Assembly (NCBI GenBank): GCA_024233285.1
Contig: JACKPU010000001.1
Coordinates: 558,001 to 622,000 of the forward strand
From: Opitutaceae bacterium
GTDB taxonomy: Bacteria; Verrucomicrobiota; Verrucomicrobiia; Opitutales; Opitutaceae
Direction: 5' to 3'
DNA length: 64,000 nucleotides
The first letter of the stretch is position 1. Every line of letters begins with the position of its first letter. Positions 51,272 to 60,156 of the stretch are shown in pieces. The position numbers and the translations under genes were made by a program. Below the pieces are notes generated by a model that saw nothing but the letters and a program-made list of their open reading frames with translations, had not been told where the DNA came from and did no database searches.

Positions 51272-52075
51272 ATGCGGAAAAACCAAAACAAGCCCATGCC
51301 CAAAAAAGCACGGACCCTGCGTTCGGAGACTCCGGAACGCCGGGAGGAACTGGTGGCATGGCTTCGGTCCGAAGGCGTCCTCACCTACGAGCAGATTCAA
51401 AAACGTTTCAGCATCGCCCCGATGACCTCGCGGCGCGATGTCGCCGCCCTGCACGAGCAGGGCAAGCTGGTGCGGGTCCTGCGCGGGGCCATGCGCGTGC
51501 ACTCCGGCGGCCTGCTGACCGAGGGGCCGCTGTATCTGCGCCAGCGCAAGAACCTGGCCGCCAAGCAACAGGTGGCGCAGGCCGCGCTCAAGCTGATCGA
51601 GCCGGGCCGCACGCTCTTTCTCGACGCGGGGACGACGTGCATCGAGCTGGCCCGGGCCATCGCCCAGCAGCGGCTGGCGGTGACCATCGTCACCAACTCC
51701 GTGCTGATCTCGGCCTGCTTCTGCGAGGGCGCGCCGGCCAAGGTCATCCAGATCGGCGGGCAGCTCAACTCCTTCAGCGGGTGCGTGACCGGGCCGGAGT
51801 CAGAGGCGGCGGCGGCGGGGTATTTCATCGACATCGGATTTTTCACCACGCTCGGCTATGTGCCCGGCGAGGGCACCTACGAGTCCCTGCCGGAGACGTT
51901 CCGGGTCAAACAAGCCTTTGCCGAACGCTGCGCCGACCTGATCCTGCTCATGGATCACACCAAGTTTGGCCAGCGCGCGCTCAATCGCGTGTTTCCGGAC
52001 GACCGGATAAAACGCATCGTCACCGACCGGCCCATCGGCGGGAAAGCCGACCCCCGGTTTCTCTCCGCCTCGTAA
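51272..52075 (+). CDS. DeoR/GlpR-family transcriptional regulator
   Basis: About 267 residues (alternative starts: GTG at 51263, ATG at 51296). The N-terminal winged helix reads RREELVAWLRSEGVLTYEQI and QKRFSIAPMTSRRDVAALHE. The sugar-phosphate-sensing ISOCOT domain has LFLDAGTTCIELARAIAQQR, TIVTNSVLISACF, and a C-terminal LILLMDHTKFGQRALNRVFP, all typical of DeoR. It sits between mannosidase and aldolase, so it probably represses this cluster in response to a phosphorylated sugar. Whether it binds the recurrent palindrome is open. Confidence 0.88.
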   Translation: MRKNQNKPMPKKARTLRSETPERREELVAWLRSEGVLTYEQIQKRFSIAPMTSRRDVAALHEQGKLVRVLRGAMRVHSGGLLTEGPLYLRQRKNLAAKQQVAQAALKLIEPGRTLFLDAGTTCIELARAIAQQRLAVTIVTNSVLISACFCEGAPAKVIQIGGQLNSFSGCVTGPESEAAAAGYFIDIGFFTTLGYVPGEGTYESLPETFRVKQAFAERCADLILLMDHTKFGQRALNRVFPDDRIKRIVTDRPIGGKADPRFLSAS

Positions 52076-52112
52076 TCCTTGCGCGAAGCAGCCGGCGGGA
52101 TCGTGGTCAGGA

Positions 52113-52129
52113 ATGGTAAAAATTAACAT
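52113..52129. promoter_or_regulatory. Operator-like site upstream of the bifunctional aldolase
   Basis: ATGGTAAAAATTAACAT matches the 41374 palindrome at 15 of 17 positions and lies 58 bp before the start codon, in the 111-bp spacer after the DeoR gene. Confidence 0.55.
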
Positions 52130-52186
52130 AGCAATGGTTATCTTGCGCTTAACCTTCAAATCGCGGCCGGAGCGCCGCCGGAACTC

Positions 52187-54172
52187 ATGGCCGATCAAAT
52201 AAGCACCAGTCTTTGGGACGATACCGAGGCCGCCGGCTGGACCGGCGAACTGGGTCCGCGCATCTATACCTCGCGCCTGCTGGGGCGGGATCGTTCCCTG
52301 GTCCTGCACGGCGGCGGCAACACCTCCGTCAAGCTGACCGGGCGCGACCTGTTCGGCGAGGAGGAGGAGTTGCTTTACGTGAAAGGCAGTGGCGCCGACC
52401 TGGCCGAGATCACCGCGCCGGGCTTCACCCCGTTGCCGCTGGCCCGCATCCGCCGCCTGGCCGAGCTGCCGGCGTTGAGCGACGGCGAGATGGCGAGGGA
52501 ACTGGCGCGCCGGACCCGCCGCCCGGGCGCGCCGGCCCCCTCGGTCGAAAGCATTTTGCACGCCCTGCTGCCGGGCCGCTACGTGGACCACACCCACGCG
52601 GACGCCTTTATCGCGGTGTCCAACAGCCCCGGCGGTTCCGCCCGGCTGCGCGAGATCTACGGCCGCTCCGTCGTCTACATCCCCTACGTGATGCCGGGGT
52701 TCGACCTCGCGCGCCGCTGCGCCGAGCTGTTCCCCCGGGAGCGGACGGACGAGACGATCGGGCTGGCGCTGGAGCACCACGGCTTGTTTTCCTTTGGCGA
52801 GACGGCTCGCGAGTCGTATGAACGGATGATCGACTTGGTGGGCCGGGCCGGGGCGTATCTGCAACGGCGCCAAGCCTGGCAAATCCCCTTTGCCCCGGGC
52901 GCGCCGCTCCCGGCCGCGCCCCGCGACCGCGCCACCCTCCGGCGGGACCTGTCGCAGGCGGCCGGGCGGGCCTTGATTTTGACCTCGTGGGATGACGAGG
53001 CCATCCGCGCGTTTGTGGGCCGGGACGACTTGGCCGCGTTGGCCGGGCGGGGCCCGGCCACGCCGGACCACTCGATCCGCACCAAGCGCGTGCCCTTGGT
53101 CGGCCGCGACGTGGCGGCGGCCGTGGCCGATTACCGGCGCTATTTTGAAAAAGAAAGCGCCCGTTCCCCGCAGGAGTTGACCATGCTCGATCCCGCGCCG
53201 CGCGTGGTGCTGGACGCGCAACTGGGGCTCATGGCCGCCGGCGATTCCGCCGCGGCGGCGGCGGCCTCCGCCGAGATCTACCGGCACACGCTGGAGATCA
53301 TCCTGCGGGCCGAGGCGCTGGGCGGCTGGGAGGCGCTGCCGACCGCCGATATTTTTGACGTGGAGTATTGGGAGCTGGAGCAGGCCAAGCTCAAGCGGCA
53401 GTCCGCGCGGCCGGTGTTGGCCGGCGAGGTGGCCTTCGTGACCGGGGCCGCCTCGGGCATCGGCAAGGCCTGCGTGGCCGCTTTTCTGGAACGCGGCGCG
53501 GCCGTGGTGGGCTGCGATCTCAACCCCGCGGTCGAGACCCTGCACGCGCGGCCGGACTACCTCGGCGTCGCCTGCGACCTGACGGACGAAGGCGCCATGA
53601 CGGCGGCGTTGGCGCGGGCCGTGCGGGCTTTTGGCGGCGTCGACATGCTGGTGCTGAACGCGGGGATCTTCCCGCCCAGCGCGCCCTTGGCCGGGTTGCC
53701 CACGGAGCAATGGCGGCGGGTGCTGGGCATCAATCTCGACGCCAGCTTCGCCTTGTTGCGCGAGGCCCACGCCTACCTGCGGCTGGCCCCGCAGGGCGGG
53801 CGCGTGGTGGTCATCGGCTCCAAAAATGTGCCGGCGCCCGGCCCGGGGGCGGCGGCCTACTCGGCCTCCAAGGCCGCGCTCAACCAGCTCGCCCGCGTGG
53901 CGGCGCTGGAGTGGGGGCGCGACCGCATCCGCATCAATTCGATTCACCCCAACGGCGTGTTCGACACCGCGCTCTGGACCCCGGAGGTGCTCGCCCGCCG
54001 GGCCGAGGCCTACGGGCTCAGCGTCGAGGAATACCGCACCAACAACATCCTGCGCACCGAGGTCACCAGCCACGATGTCGCCGGGATGGCGGCCGCGATG
54101 TGCGGCCCGCTCTTCGCCAAGACCACCGGGGCCCAGGTGCCCTTGGACGGGGGCAACGAACGCGTGATCTGA
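52187..54172 (+). CDS. Bifunctional class II aldolase / short-chain dehydrogenase
   Basis: A 661-residue fusion. The N-terminal aldolase domain (residues 1-240) has SLVLHGGGNTSVKLTG, YVDHTHADAF with zinc His135 and His137, and LEHHGLFSFGE. The C-terminal SDR domain has TGAASGIG at 419-426 and the catalytic YSASK at 558-562. This is the RhaEW-like architecture in which a 1-phospho-ketose is cleaved to DHAP plus lactaldehyde (or glycolaldehyde), which is then oxidised. In this cluster the substrate may be rhamnulose-, fuculose- or another ketose 1-phosphate; sequence does not decide. Confidence 0.9.
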   Translation: MADQISTSLWDDTEAAGWTGELGPRIYTSRLLGRDRSLVLHGGGNTSVKLTGRDLFGEEEELLYVKGSGADLAEITAPGFTPLPLARIRRLAELPALSDGEMARELARRTRRPGAPAPSVESILHALLPGRYVDHTHADAFIAVSNSPGGSARLREIYGRSVVYIPYVMPGFDLARRCAELFPRERTDETIGLALEHHGLFSFGETARESYERMIDLVGRAGAYLQRRQAWQIPFAPGAPLPAAPRDRATLRRDLSQAAGRALILTSWDDEAIRAFVGRDDLAALAGRGPATPDHSIRTKRVPLVGRDVAAAVADYRRYFEKESARSPQELTMLDPAPRVVLDAQLGLMAAGDSAAAAAASAEIYRHTLEIILRAEALGGWEALPTADIFDVEYWELEQAKLKRQSARPVLAGEVAFVTGAASGIGKACVAAFLERGAAVVGCDLNPAVETLHARPDYLGVACDLTDEGAMTAALARAVRAFGGVDMLVLNAGIFPPSAPLAGLPTEQWRRVLGINLDASFALLREAHAYLRLAPQGGRVVVIGSKNVPAPGPGAAAYSASKAALNQLARVAALEWGRDRIRINSIHPNGVFDTALWTPEVLARRAEAYGLSVEEYRTNNILRTEVTSHDVAGMAAAMCGPLFAKTTGAQVPLDGGNERVI

Positions 54173-54204
54173 ACAAATTTTTTTAACCCGCCGACCGTCG
54201 CCTT

Positions 54205-56712
54205 GTGAAACAAACCCCGCCCCGCCTTGCCCCCTTTCTGTTGTGCCTGATCCTCCTGCCGGGGATCGCACCCGCGCTTTGGTCCGCGCCGCCGGTGGCG
54301 CCGGAGGTCGAGCGCCTGATGGGCCTCGCGGCCGGCGAGCACGCCGTCGCGCGGCCGCGGCCCGATTCGCCGCGCACCGCGTTTTTTCTGGCCGAGGCTT
54401 ACAATCCCCGTTTCGCGGTGCCGGCCGACGCCATCCAGCTCTACGCGGGCTTGGAGGACATCGCGCCCATTGCCGGTCCCGTGGGAGCCCGGTCCAGTGG
54501 GGCCGTCGCGCGTTCGTGGGTCGAGCGGGGCTACGCGGCCCAGCTTTTCCTGCACAGCCGCTATGGCGCGGCGGACGCCACGCCGCCCGCGCTCATTCAA
54601 ACCGGCCCGGCGGACGCGAGGATTTCCGTGTTCGGCGTATACGACGGCGACAAGCGGGTGGATATTGCCGTCGGCGCGCTCACGCCCGAGTTGCGGGCGG
54701 AGATGACGCGGCGCCACGGCACCGGCATCGAGATTCGCGCGTTCGACCACTACACGATTCCCACCGTGGGACGGATCGAACAAGCGCGGGCCGATTATGG
54801 TCCGGTGGAGGACCCGGCGTTTTCGGCCTTTTGTTTCGATGAGCCGGAGATTTGGGCGCGGGCGGGGTATTCGGCGGCGTTCAAGGCCGAGTGGAAGGCC
54901 TATTACGGAAGCGACTGGGTGGCGCCGGACTCCAGCGTGGACGCCCGCTACCGCGCGGAGCGTTTGAAGACGCACCTGGTGCGCCGCTGGGTGGAAGGGT
55001 TGTTCGATGGCGTGCGGCGACTGCGCCCGGATATTCCCCTGATGCTCGCGCTGCACAGCCAGCCCAGCTATGCGAATATCGGTGTCGGCGCGCCGCACCA
55101 CGCGTTGTTCGAGGTGCCGGGCTTGCGGGAGGTGGTGGCGGAAGTGTGGAACGAGAGTTTTGCGAACTGCTACCTGCAATACTCGTCGTTCCGGCACCTG
55201 ACGCGTGGCACGGGCAAGACGCTGTGGCTGATGATGGATCCGTGGGGGGACAGTCCGGCGATGTCGCTGGACTACTACCGCAAGCATTACGGGGACAACG
55301 TGCTGGCGGCGCTGATGTTTCCGACGGAGGAGCACTACCAGCCGTTGATCTGGCCGAACCGGTTGTATGGGAAGATTCCGCGCGACTACGAGAGGTTGAT
55401 CAACACGGTGACGGGCGTGCTGGCGGATCTGTGGCTCTATCCGGACGGGCGGGTGGAGGCGGGGAGTCCCGGGATCGCGACATTGACGTCTGACACGATG
55501 GGGATGCAGCGGGCGGAGCCCTCGCCGAGCGACCTGGAAGGGTATTTGGCGCTGGCGCAGCCGCTGATGGAGCGCGGGGTGCCGGTGGAGGTGCTGTCGC
55601 TGGAGCGGGTGGCGGAGCCCGGGTATCTGGACGGGACGAAGTGTCTGGTGATGTCGTATGATTTTCTGAAGCCGCAGGACCGGATGGCGAACCAGGCACT
55701 GGTGGACTGGGTGAAGGGCGGGGGCAGCCTGGTGTTTTTCGGCGGGACGGACGCGTATAACGCGGTGCAGGACTCGTGGTGGCGGCGGGATGGATATGCC
55801 ACGCCGTTCGAGGCGTTGATGTCTGGGCTGGGGTTGGCGGTGGGCGAGCCGCAAGTGTTGGACAAGCCGGGCGAGGTAATCGAGCTGGAGGGGACGGATG
55901 CCGGCCTGGGTTTGCCCGCGCTGACGATCCGGACCGGACCGACGCCGGGCGAAGCGCAATACCGCCTGCGGGTGAGCAGCACGCAGACGGAGGATGCGGC
56001 GGCCAAGCAGCCCTCGACGTATCCGGTAACTCTCTACCCGCCGCCGGCGGGCGCGACGGTGCTGGGGCAAACGCGGGGGACGGGGCAGCCGGTGGCCTGG
56101 CGGGCGCGGGCCGGGCGCGGTCAGGTGATCTTCGCGGGGGTCTCCCCGGGGGGCTTGCAGGAGCCAGGCGGCCCGGCGTGGCTGCGCGGCTTGGCGCGGG
56201 AGGGCTTGGCGGCGGCGGGGGGCGACTACCGCGAGTCGGCGCGCTTTCTGGTGCGGCGCGGGCCGTTCACCGGGGTGCACACCGAGGCGGAGTCGTTTGT
56301 GCTGCGCGGCCGTTACTTTGATTTGCTGAGCCCGGGGCTGGACTTGGTGGAGAACCCGGAGATCGCGCCGCAGAGCAACGCGCTGTATCGCGACGCCGAG
56401 GCGGCGTCGCCGGGGGCGGGGATGCCGTGCGTGTCGGGGCGGCTGCGGTCGTATGTGGAGCAGCCGGGGCGGACGGCGTTTGTGGTGCAGGCACCGGAAG
56501 GAACGGACGGGGCGGCGCGGGTGCTGTGTCGGGGCCGGAAGGTGGGCGGGGTCAGCGCGTTCACGACGACCGGCGAGCCGGTGGCGGTGCAATCAGCCGT
56601 GGAGTCGGGCAGCCTGGCCCTGACGTATCCGAACGTCGCCGCCGGCGTCGTCGTGCGCGTTGACTGGGCGGAATCTGCCGGAGCCCAAGCATCGCATGAG
56701 AGTGACCACTAA
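54205..56712 (+). CDS. Secreted GH42-like multidomain protein, tandem copy 1
   Basis: An 835-residue protein starting at GTG, with a signal peptide (LAPFLLCLILLPGIAPALWS). The first half resembles a TIM barrel: FSAFCFDEPEIWARAGYSAA (conserved acidic pair), DIPLMLALHSQPSYANI, KTLWLMMDPWGDSPAMSLDY. A middle region resembles the GATase-like domain of GH42 enzymes: EVLSLERVAEPGYLDGTKCL, VMSYDFLKPQD, ALVDWVKGGGSLVFFGGTDA. C-terminal beta modules follow. Exact family and substrate are not recognised. It lies 33 bp after the bifunctional aldolase and is followed by a close paralogue. Confidence 0.65.
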   Translation: MKQTPPRLAPFLLCLILLPGIAPALWSAPPVAPEVERLMGLAAGEHAVARPRPDSPRTAFFLAEAYNPRFAVPADAIQLYAGLEDIAPIAGPVGARSSGAVARSWVERGYAAQLFLHSRYGAADATPPALIQTGPADARISVFGVYDGDKRVDIAVGALTPELRAEMTRRHGTGIEIRAFDHYTIPTVGRIEQARADYGPVEDPAFSAFCFDEPEIWARAGYSAAFKAEWKAYYGSDWVAPDSSVDARYRAERLKTHLVRRWVEGLFDGVRRLRPDIPLMLALHSQPSYANIGVGAPHHALFEVPGLREVVAEVWNESFANCYLQYSSFRHLTRGTGKTLWLMMDPWGDSPAMSLDYYRKHYGDNVLAALMFPTEEHYQPLIWPNRLYGKIPRDYERLINTVTGVLADLWLYPDGRVEAGSPGIATLTSDTMGMQRAEPSPSDLEGYLALAQPLMERGVPVEVLSLERVAEPGYLDGTKCLVMSYDFLKPQDRMANQALVDWVKGGGSLVFFGGTDAYNAVQDSWWRRDGYATPFEALMSGLGLAVGEPQVLDKPGEVIELEGTDAGLGLPALTIRTGPTPGEAQYRLRVSSTQTEDAAAKQPSTYPVTLYPPPAGATVLGQTRGTGQPVAWRARAGRGQVIFAGVSPGGLQEPGGPAWLRGLAREGLAAAGGDYRESARFLVRRGPFTGVHTEAESFVLRGRYFDLLSPGLDLVENPEIAPQSNALYRDAEAASPGAGMPCVSGRLRSYVEQPGRTAFVVQAPEGTDGAARVLCRGRKVGGVSAFTTTGEPVAVQSAVESGSLALTYPNVAAGVVVRVDWAESAGAQASHESDH

Positions 56713-56739
56713 TCTTCGCCCTGACTTATTTTTTGCTTT

Positions 56740-59214
56740 ATGAAACGAACCCCACTCCGCCCCGCATCCTTCGTGCCGTGCCTGGTCTTTTTGGCGATGA
56801 TGACACCTGAACTCCGGTCCGCGCCGCCGCCGGTGGTGCCGGAGGTCGAGCGTTTGATGGGCCTCGCGGCCGGCGAGCACGCCGTCGCGCGGCCGCGGCC
56901 GGACTCGCCGCGCACCGCGTTTTTTCTGGCCGAGCCATACGACCCGCGGCTGGCGGTGCCGACGGACGCCGTGCAGCTCTACATGGGCTTGGAGCGCACC
57001 GCGCCGGTGGCCGGCCTGGGCGAGGCCCGGACGACGAGTCCCGTCGCGCACTCGTGGACGGAGCAGGGTTACGCGGCCCAACTTTTCCTGCACAGCCGCT
57101 ATGGCGTGATCGACCGCATTCCGGTGGATTCCATCCAGACCAGCCGGGAGGGCACGACGATCTCCGTGCTCGGCGTGTATGATGGCGACAAGCAGGTGGA
57201 TCTCGCCCTTGGGGCGGTGACGCCCGAGTTGCGGGCGGTGATGACGCGGCGCCACGGCCCCGGCATCGAGATCCGCCAGATCGACCACTATGCAATCCCC
57301 ACCGTGGAGCGAATCGATCTTGCCCGGGCGGATTATAGCTTGGTGCAAGACTCGGCGTTTTCGGCCTTTTGTTTCGACGAGCCGGAGATTTGGGCGCGGG
57401 CGGGGTATTCGGCGGCGTTCAAGGCCGAGTGGAAGGCTTACTATGGGAGCGACTGGGTGGCGCCGGACTCCAGCGTGGACGCCCGTTACCGCGCGGAGCG
57501 TTTGAAGACGCACCTGCTGTGCCGCTGGGTGGAGGGGTTGTTCGACGGCGTGCGGCGACTGCGTCCGGACATCCCCCTGATGCTCGCCCTGCACAGTCAA
57601 TATGGTTACGCGAATCCGGGGATCGGCGCGCCGCACCACGCATTGTTCGAGGTGCCTGGCTTGCGGGAGGTGGTGGCGGAAGTATGGAACGAGAGTTTTG
57701 CGAACTGCTACCTGCAATACTCGTCGTTCCGGCACCTGACGCGTGGCACGGGCAAGACGCTGTGGCTGATGATGGACCCGTGGGGGGACAGTCCGGCGAT
57801 GTCGCTGGACTACTACCGCAAGCATTACGGGGACAACGTGCTGGCGGCGTTGATGTTTCCGACGGAGGAGCACTACCAGCCGCTGATCTGGCCGAACCGG
57901 TTGTATGGGAAGATCCCGCGCGACTACGAGAGGTTGATCAACACGGTGACGGGCGTGCTGGCGGATCTGTGGCTCTACCCGGACGGCCGGATGGAGGCGG
58001 GGAGCCCCGGGATCGCGACGCTGACGTCTGACACGATGGGGATGCAGCGGGCGGAGCCGTCGCCGAGCGACCTGGAAGGATATTTGGCGCTGGCGCAGCC
58101 GCTGGTGGAGCGCGGGGTGCCGGTGGAAGTGCTGTCGCTGGAGCGGGTGGCGGAGCCCGGGTATCTGGACGGGACGAAGTGTCTGGTGATGTCGTATGAT
58201 TTTCTGAAGCCGCAGGACCGGATGGCGAACCAAGCACTGGTGGACTGGGTGAAACAGGGAGGCAGCCTGATATTTTTCGGCGGGACGGACGCGTATAACG
58301 CGGTGCAGGATTCGTGGTGGCGGCGGGACGGGTATGCCACGCCGTTCGAGGCGTTGATGTCTGGGCTGGGGTTGGCGGTGGGCGAGCCGCAAGTGTTGGA
58401 CAAGCCGGGCGAGGTAATCGAGCTGGAGGGGACGGATGCCGGCCTGGGTTTGCCCGCGCTGACGATCCGGACCGGACCGACGCCGGGCGAAGCGCAATAC
58501 CGCCTGCGGGTGAGCAGCACGCAGACGGAGGATGCGGCGGCCAAGCAGCCCTCGACGTATCCGGTAACTCTCTACCCGCCGCCGGCGGGCGCGACGGTGC
58601 TGGGGCAAACGCGGGGGACGGGGCAGCCGGTGGCCTGGCGGGCGCGGGCCGGGCGCGGTCAGGTGATCTTCGCGGGGGTCTCCCCGGGGGGCTTGCAGGA
58701 GCCAGGCGGCCCGGCGTGGCTGCGCGGCTTGGCGCGGGAGGGCTTGGCGGCGGCGGGGGGCGACTACCGCGAGTCGGCGCGCTTTCTGGTGCGGCGCGGG
58801 CCGTTCACCGGGGTGCACACCGAGGCGGAGTCGTTTGTGCTGCGCGGCCGTTACTTTGATTTGCTGAGCCCGGGGCTGGACTTGGTGGAGAACCCGGAGA
58901 TCGCGCCGCGGAGCAACGCACTCTATCGCAGTGCCGAGGCGACCGCGCCGGAGGCGGGGATGCCCTGCGTGTCGGGGCGGCTGCGGTCGTATGTGGAGGA
59001 GCCGGGGCGGACGGCGTTTGTGGTGCAGGCACCGGAAGGAACGGACGGGGCGGCGCGGGTGCTGTGTCGGGGCCGGAAGGTGGGCGGGGTCAGCGCGTTC
59101 ACGACGACCGGCGAGCCGGTGGCGGTGCAATCAGCCGTGGAGTCGGACAGCCTGGCCCTGACGTATCCGAACGTCGCCGCCGGCGTCGTCGTGCGCGTCG
59201 ACTGGGTGAAGTGA
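56740..59214 (+). CDS. Secreted GH42-like multidomain protein, tandem copy 2
   Basis: An 824-residue paralogue of the preceding gene (offset 2538 bp), starting MKRTPLRPASFVPCLVFLAM as a signal peptide. All landmarks recur: FSAFCFDEPEIWARAGYSAA, LMLALHSQYGYANPG, KTLWLMMDPWGDSPAMSLDY, CLVMSYDFLKPQDRMANQAL. Residues up to about 200 differ at many positions, while from FSAFCFDEP onward the two are nearly identical; copy 2 lacks the last ten residues of copy 1. Divergence concentrated in the N-terminal part suggests different ligand recognition with homogenised remaining domains. Confidence 0.65.
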   Translation: MKRTPLRPASFVPCLVFLAMMTPELRSAPPPVVPEVERLMGLAAGEHAVARPRPDSPRTAFFLAEPYDPRLAVPTDAVQLYMGLERTAPVAGLGEARTTSPVAHSWTEQGYAAQLFLHSRYGVIDRIPVDSIQTSREGTTISVLGVYDGDKQVDLALGAVTPELRAVMTRRHGPGIEIRQIDHYAIPTVERIDLARADYSLVQDSAFSAFCFDEPEIWARAGYSAAFKAEWKAYYGSDWVAPDSSVDARYRAERLKTHLLCRWVEGLFDGVRRLRPDIPLMLALHSQYGYANPGIGAPHHALFEVPGLREVVAEVWNESFANCYLQYSSFRHLTRGTGKTLWLMMDPWGDSPAMSLDYYRKHYGDNVLAALMFPTEEHYQPLIWPNRLYGKIPRDYERLINTVTGVLADLWLYPDGRMEAGSPGIATLTSDTMGMQRAEPSPSDLEGYLALAQPLVERGVPVEVLSLERVAEPGYLDGTKCLVMSYDFLKPQDRMANQALVDWVKQGGSLIFFGGTDAYNAVQDSWWRRDGYATPFEALMSGLGLAVGEPQVLDKPGEVIELEGTDAGLGLPALTIRTGPTPGEAQYRLRVSSTQTEDAAAKQPSTYPVTLYPPPAGATVLGQTRGTGQPVAWRARAGRGQVIFAGVSPGGLQEPGGPAWLRGLAREGLAAAGGDYRESARFLVRRGPFTGVHTEAESFVLRGRYFDLLSPGLDLVENPEIAPRSNALYRSAEATAPEAGMPCVSGRLRSYVEEPGRTAFVVQAPEGTDGAARVLCRGRKVGGVSAFTTTGEPVAVQSAVESDSLALTYPNVAAGVVVRVDWVK

Positions 59215-59314
59215 GCGCGGCGGTGGCGCGGGTTCCAGCTTGCAATCGAAAGCACATCTAAACAGTTTAGACGTGAATCTGAACACCGGCTCGACTGGGT
59301 AGTAGGATTCAACC

Positions 59315-59334
59315 GGGGACTCGAAAGAGTCCCC
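59315..59334. terminator. Rho-independent terminator between convergent genes
   Basis: GGGGACTC-GAAA-GAGTCCCC followed by TTACTTTT. A perfect 8-bp stem with a tetraloop, 100 bp after the plus-strand paralogue and 6 bp after the DUF3800 gene end, so it probably serves both strands. Confidence 0.8.
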
Positions 59335-59340
59335 TTACTT

Positions 59341-60108
59341 TTATAGGCGGACAATGCCATCGGGGTCGCGAGGAGCCGCGTGTCTGCAAAGGATCGGACG
59401 CAAACGAGAGAAATAGTTTTGCCCGGATTTTTTCCGCATGTAGCTACTCGGCGTTAATTGTTGGTAGAGCAGATACGCGCACAGGTCAGCCGCTTGGATC
59501 AGGTAAGATATGGCGGAGTCGCGATGGTTGGCATCCTCAATGATATTGCGAAGTTGGAGGTTGCGGTATCCGGCACCGAACGTGGCTTGGTTGGGCACGG
59601 GATTGTAGGTGCGCATGCGGCGCATCAGCAGGCGGAGCTTGCGCTCATCGGTGCGGTCGGGGAACAACATGCCGCGTTCATCGGGGTGCCGGGGACCCGG
59701 GAAGTTGCGGTGCGCGAGGGTATTTTCAAAACGTTGAATCAAGGCCCGCCACGCCATGGCAAAGGGGTCGTATGCTTGCGGTTTGCCGTGTTTGTCCACG
59801 ACTATATTGATTACGGAAAGATCGGGCATGTTGGCGAGCTGGTCGGCGAAACGGCGTAATATCTCCAAGCGGTGATGTTTGGGAATCGCGGCCAGCTCAC
59901 CCGGATGGGTGATGAAATGCGCCGCGTGAATTTCGTCGCGCAGGCGCAGCCCAAACTGCTGCTTCAGCATCCGGCGGAAGGCGACCAGCTCTTCCAGGTA
60001 AGAAATCCACCGCAACTCATGGATGACGAGACCCGACAAAATAAACCAACGCGTGGGAGAGTTGGCCATGCCCGGGTCGCCGCTTTCATCGACATACATC
60101 AAATACAT
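59341..60108 (-). CDS. DUF3800 protein
   Basis: A 255-residue protein. The start at 60108 gives MYLMYVDESGDPG, the diagnostic D-E-S-G-x-x-G opening of DUF3800, a family with an RNase H-like fold often found in mobile and defence regions. Other family-like parts are PTRWFILSGLVIHELRWISY, LEILRRFADQLANMPDLSVI, and the terminal YLIQAADLCAYLLYQQ with its acidic residue. The upstream bases could encode 15 more residues but lack family similarity. Codons are less GC-extreme than neighbours, which hints at acquisition. Function is unknown; a nuclease-like activity is inference. Confidence 0.82.
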   Translation of the reverse strand: MYLMYVDESGDPGMANSPTRWFILSGLVIHELRWISYLEELVAFRRMLKQQFGLRLRDEIHAAHFITHPGELAAIPKHHRLEILRRFADQLANMPDLSVINIVVDKHGKPQAYDPFAMAWRALIQRFENTLAHRNFPGPRHPDERGMLFPDRTDERKLRLLMRRMRTYNPVPNQATFGAGYRNLQLRNIIEDANHRDSAISYLIQAADLCAYLLYQQLTPSSYMRKKSGQNYFSRLRPILCRHAAPRDPDGIVRL

Positions 60109-60156
60109 GGCCGTGGTCTTGTCGTGGCGGCGAATTGAGCGCGGGCGGGCCAATCC

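Noticed and set aside
54010..59130. Two similar 845-860-codon minus-strand frames that look conserved with each other
   Set aside because: Their similarity comes from the tandem duplication of the plus-strand genes; His/Arg/Pro-rich sequence has no protein-like pattern.
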